NCBI RefSeq assembly: GCF_900103365.1
Contig: NZ_LT629703.1
Coordinates: forward strand, 6,062,501 to 6,126,500
Direction of reading: 5' to 3'
Length of the DNA stretch: 64,000 nucleotides
Source of the DNA: Afipia sp. GAS231
GTDB lineage: Bacteria; Pseudomonadota; Alphaproteobacteria; Rhizobiales; Xanthobacteraceae
This document shows, piece after piece, positions 63,385 to 64,000 of this stretch (the first letter of the stretch is position 1; the number at the start of each line of letters is the position of its first letter). The notes beneath the pieces were generated by a model that had not been told where the DNA came from, did not search any database, and saw nothing but the letters and a program-made list of their open reading frames with translations. The position numbers and the translations under genes are program-made.

Positions 63385-64000
63385 ATGTTGATTGGTCATC
63401 AGCCCAAGGAATTCCTGCTCGCGGTCGAGGCGCTCACCGTGTCCTTTGACGGCTTCAAGGCGGTCAACGATCTCTCCTTTTACGTCGAAGAGAACGAGAT
63501 CCGCGTCATCATCGGCCCGAACGGCGCCGGCAAGACCACGGTGCTCGACCTGATCTGCGGCAAGACCAAAGCGACCTCGGGCTCGATCCAGTTTCGCGGC
63601 AAGGAGCTGACGAGCCTGAAGGAGAACCAGATCGTCAAGGCGGGCGTGGGGCGAAAATTCCAGACGCCGTCGATCTACGACGATCTCACCGTGTTCGAGA
63701 ATCTCGAGATCTCGTTTCCGCGCGGCCGCACCGTGTTCGGTGCGCTGACCTTCACCCGCGACGCCACCGTGCGCGACCGGGTGCATGAAGTCGCCGAGAT
63801 GATCTTCCTGAAGGACCGCCTCAACATGAGCGCGGCGCTGCTCAGCCACGGCCAGAAGCAGTGGCTCGAGATCGGCATGCTGCTGATCCAGGACCCTGAA
63901 CTCCTGATGCTCGACGAGCCCGTCGCCGGCATGAGCGTCAGCGAGCGCGCCAAGACCGCCGAACTGCTCAACCGCATCATCAAGGACCGCTCGGTGCTCG
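63385..64000 (+). CDS. urtD: Urea ABC transporter ATPase UrtD (3' end beyond window)
   Basis: Starts ATG 63385 after GAGGAGA and runs off the window at 64000 (205 codons seen). MLIGHQPKEFLLAVEALTVSFDGFKAVNDLSFYVEENEIRVIIGPNGAGKTTVLDLICGKTKATSG gives the Walker A; GVGRKFQTPSIYDDLTVFENLEI the Q-loop; LLSHGQKQWLEIGMLLIQDPELLMLDEPVAGM the UrtD-type signature and Walker B. UrtE and any urease genes would lie to the right. Confidence 0.93.
   Translation, partial: MLIGHQPKEFLLAVEALTVSFDGFKAVNDLSFYVEENEIRVIIGPNGAGKTTVLDLICGKTKATSGSIQFRGKELTSLKENQIVKAGVGRKFQTPSIYDDLTVFENLEISFPRGRTVFGALTFTRDATVRDRVHEVAEMIFLKDRLNMSAALLSHGQKQWLEIGMLLIQDPELLMLDEPVAGMSVSERAKTAELLNRIIKDRSVL

Overview
The window looks like chromosomal DNA of a Bradyrhizobium-type alphaproteobacterium (order Hyphomicrobiales). 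This is inferred from the high GC content, the density of ABC-type uptake systems and acyl-CoA enzymes, Bradyrhizobium-like imperfect palindromes that begin CGTCATTGCGAG, EcfG-type promoters, and an nrt-globin-flavoprotein-nasC cluster like the one known from B. diazoefficiens. No rRNA, tRNA, CRISPR array, prophage or insertion sequence was seen.

Layout. 1-4.15 kb: the end of an acyl-CoA dehydrogenase, a Baeyer-Villiger monooxygenase and a cytoplasmic alkyl-sulfatase, converging on a livFGMH/substrate-binding operon (4.3-8.8 kb, minus strand). 9.1-17.9 kb: a carbohydrate storage and stress block (glycosyltransferase, ABC exporter, glycogen debranching enzyme, PRC-barrel protein, MFS carrier, glycogen synthase); two of its genes carry consensus EcfG promoters. 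18-27.3 kb: a plus-strand cassette of family III CoA-transferase, dipeptide-type ABC transporter, zinc alcohol dehydrogenase, beta-decarboxylating dehydrogenase and a tiny membrane ORF. It meets, tail to tail, a minus-strand cassette (27.3-34 kb) of Fbp-type ABC transporter, LigF-like GST, a crotonase lacking both catalytic glutamates, and a second family III CoA-transferase. A divergent GntR regulator has a perfect palindrome in its promoter region.

34.7-46.4 kb: quinone oxidoreductase, L,D-transpeptidase, a Bug-type solute receptor with an aromatic-ring FAD monooxygenase, an XRE regulator, dctA behind a sigma-54 promoter, an HWE histidine kinase, a serine hydrolase and an intradiol dioxygenase. 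46.4-54.3 kb: the nitrate assimilation cluster (nrtABC, globin, flavoprotein, nasC) behind a long leader with hairpins. 54.3-55.4 kb: an SMP-30 lactonase gene bracketed by two copies of an 85-bp palindrome.

55.4-64 kb: a 1122-residue hybrid kinase whose sensor is an NCS1-type permease plus a cysteine cluster, overlapping a REC/LuxR response-regulator gene, and divergent from urtABCD (urea ABC transporter; urtD runs off the end). This looks like a transport-coupled urea or nucleobase-nitrogen sensing system and is the most interesting unit. Overall the window handles nitrogen scavenging (nitrate, urea, branched-chain amino acids, peptides), uptake of organic and aromatic acids with CoA activation, and stress-linked glycogen metabolism.
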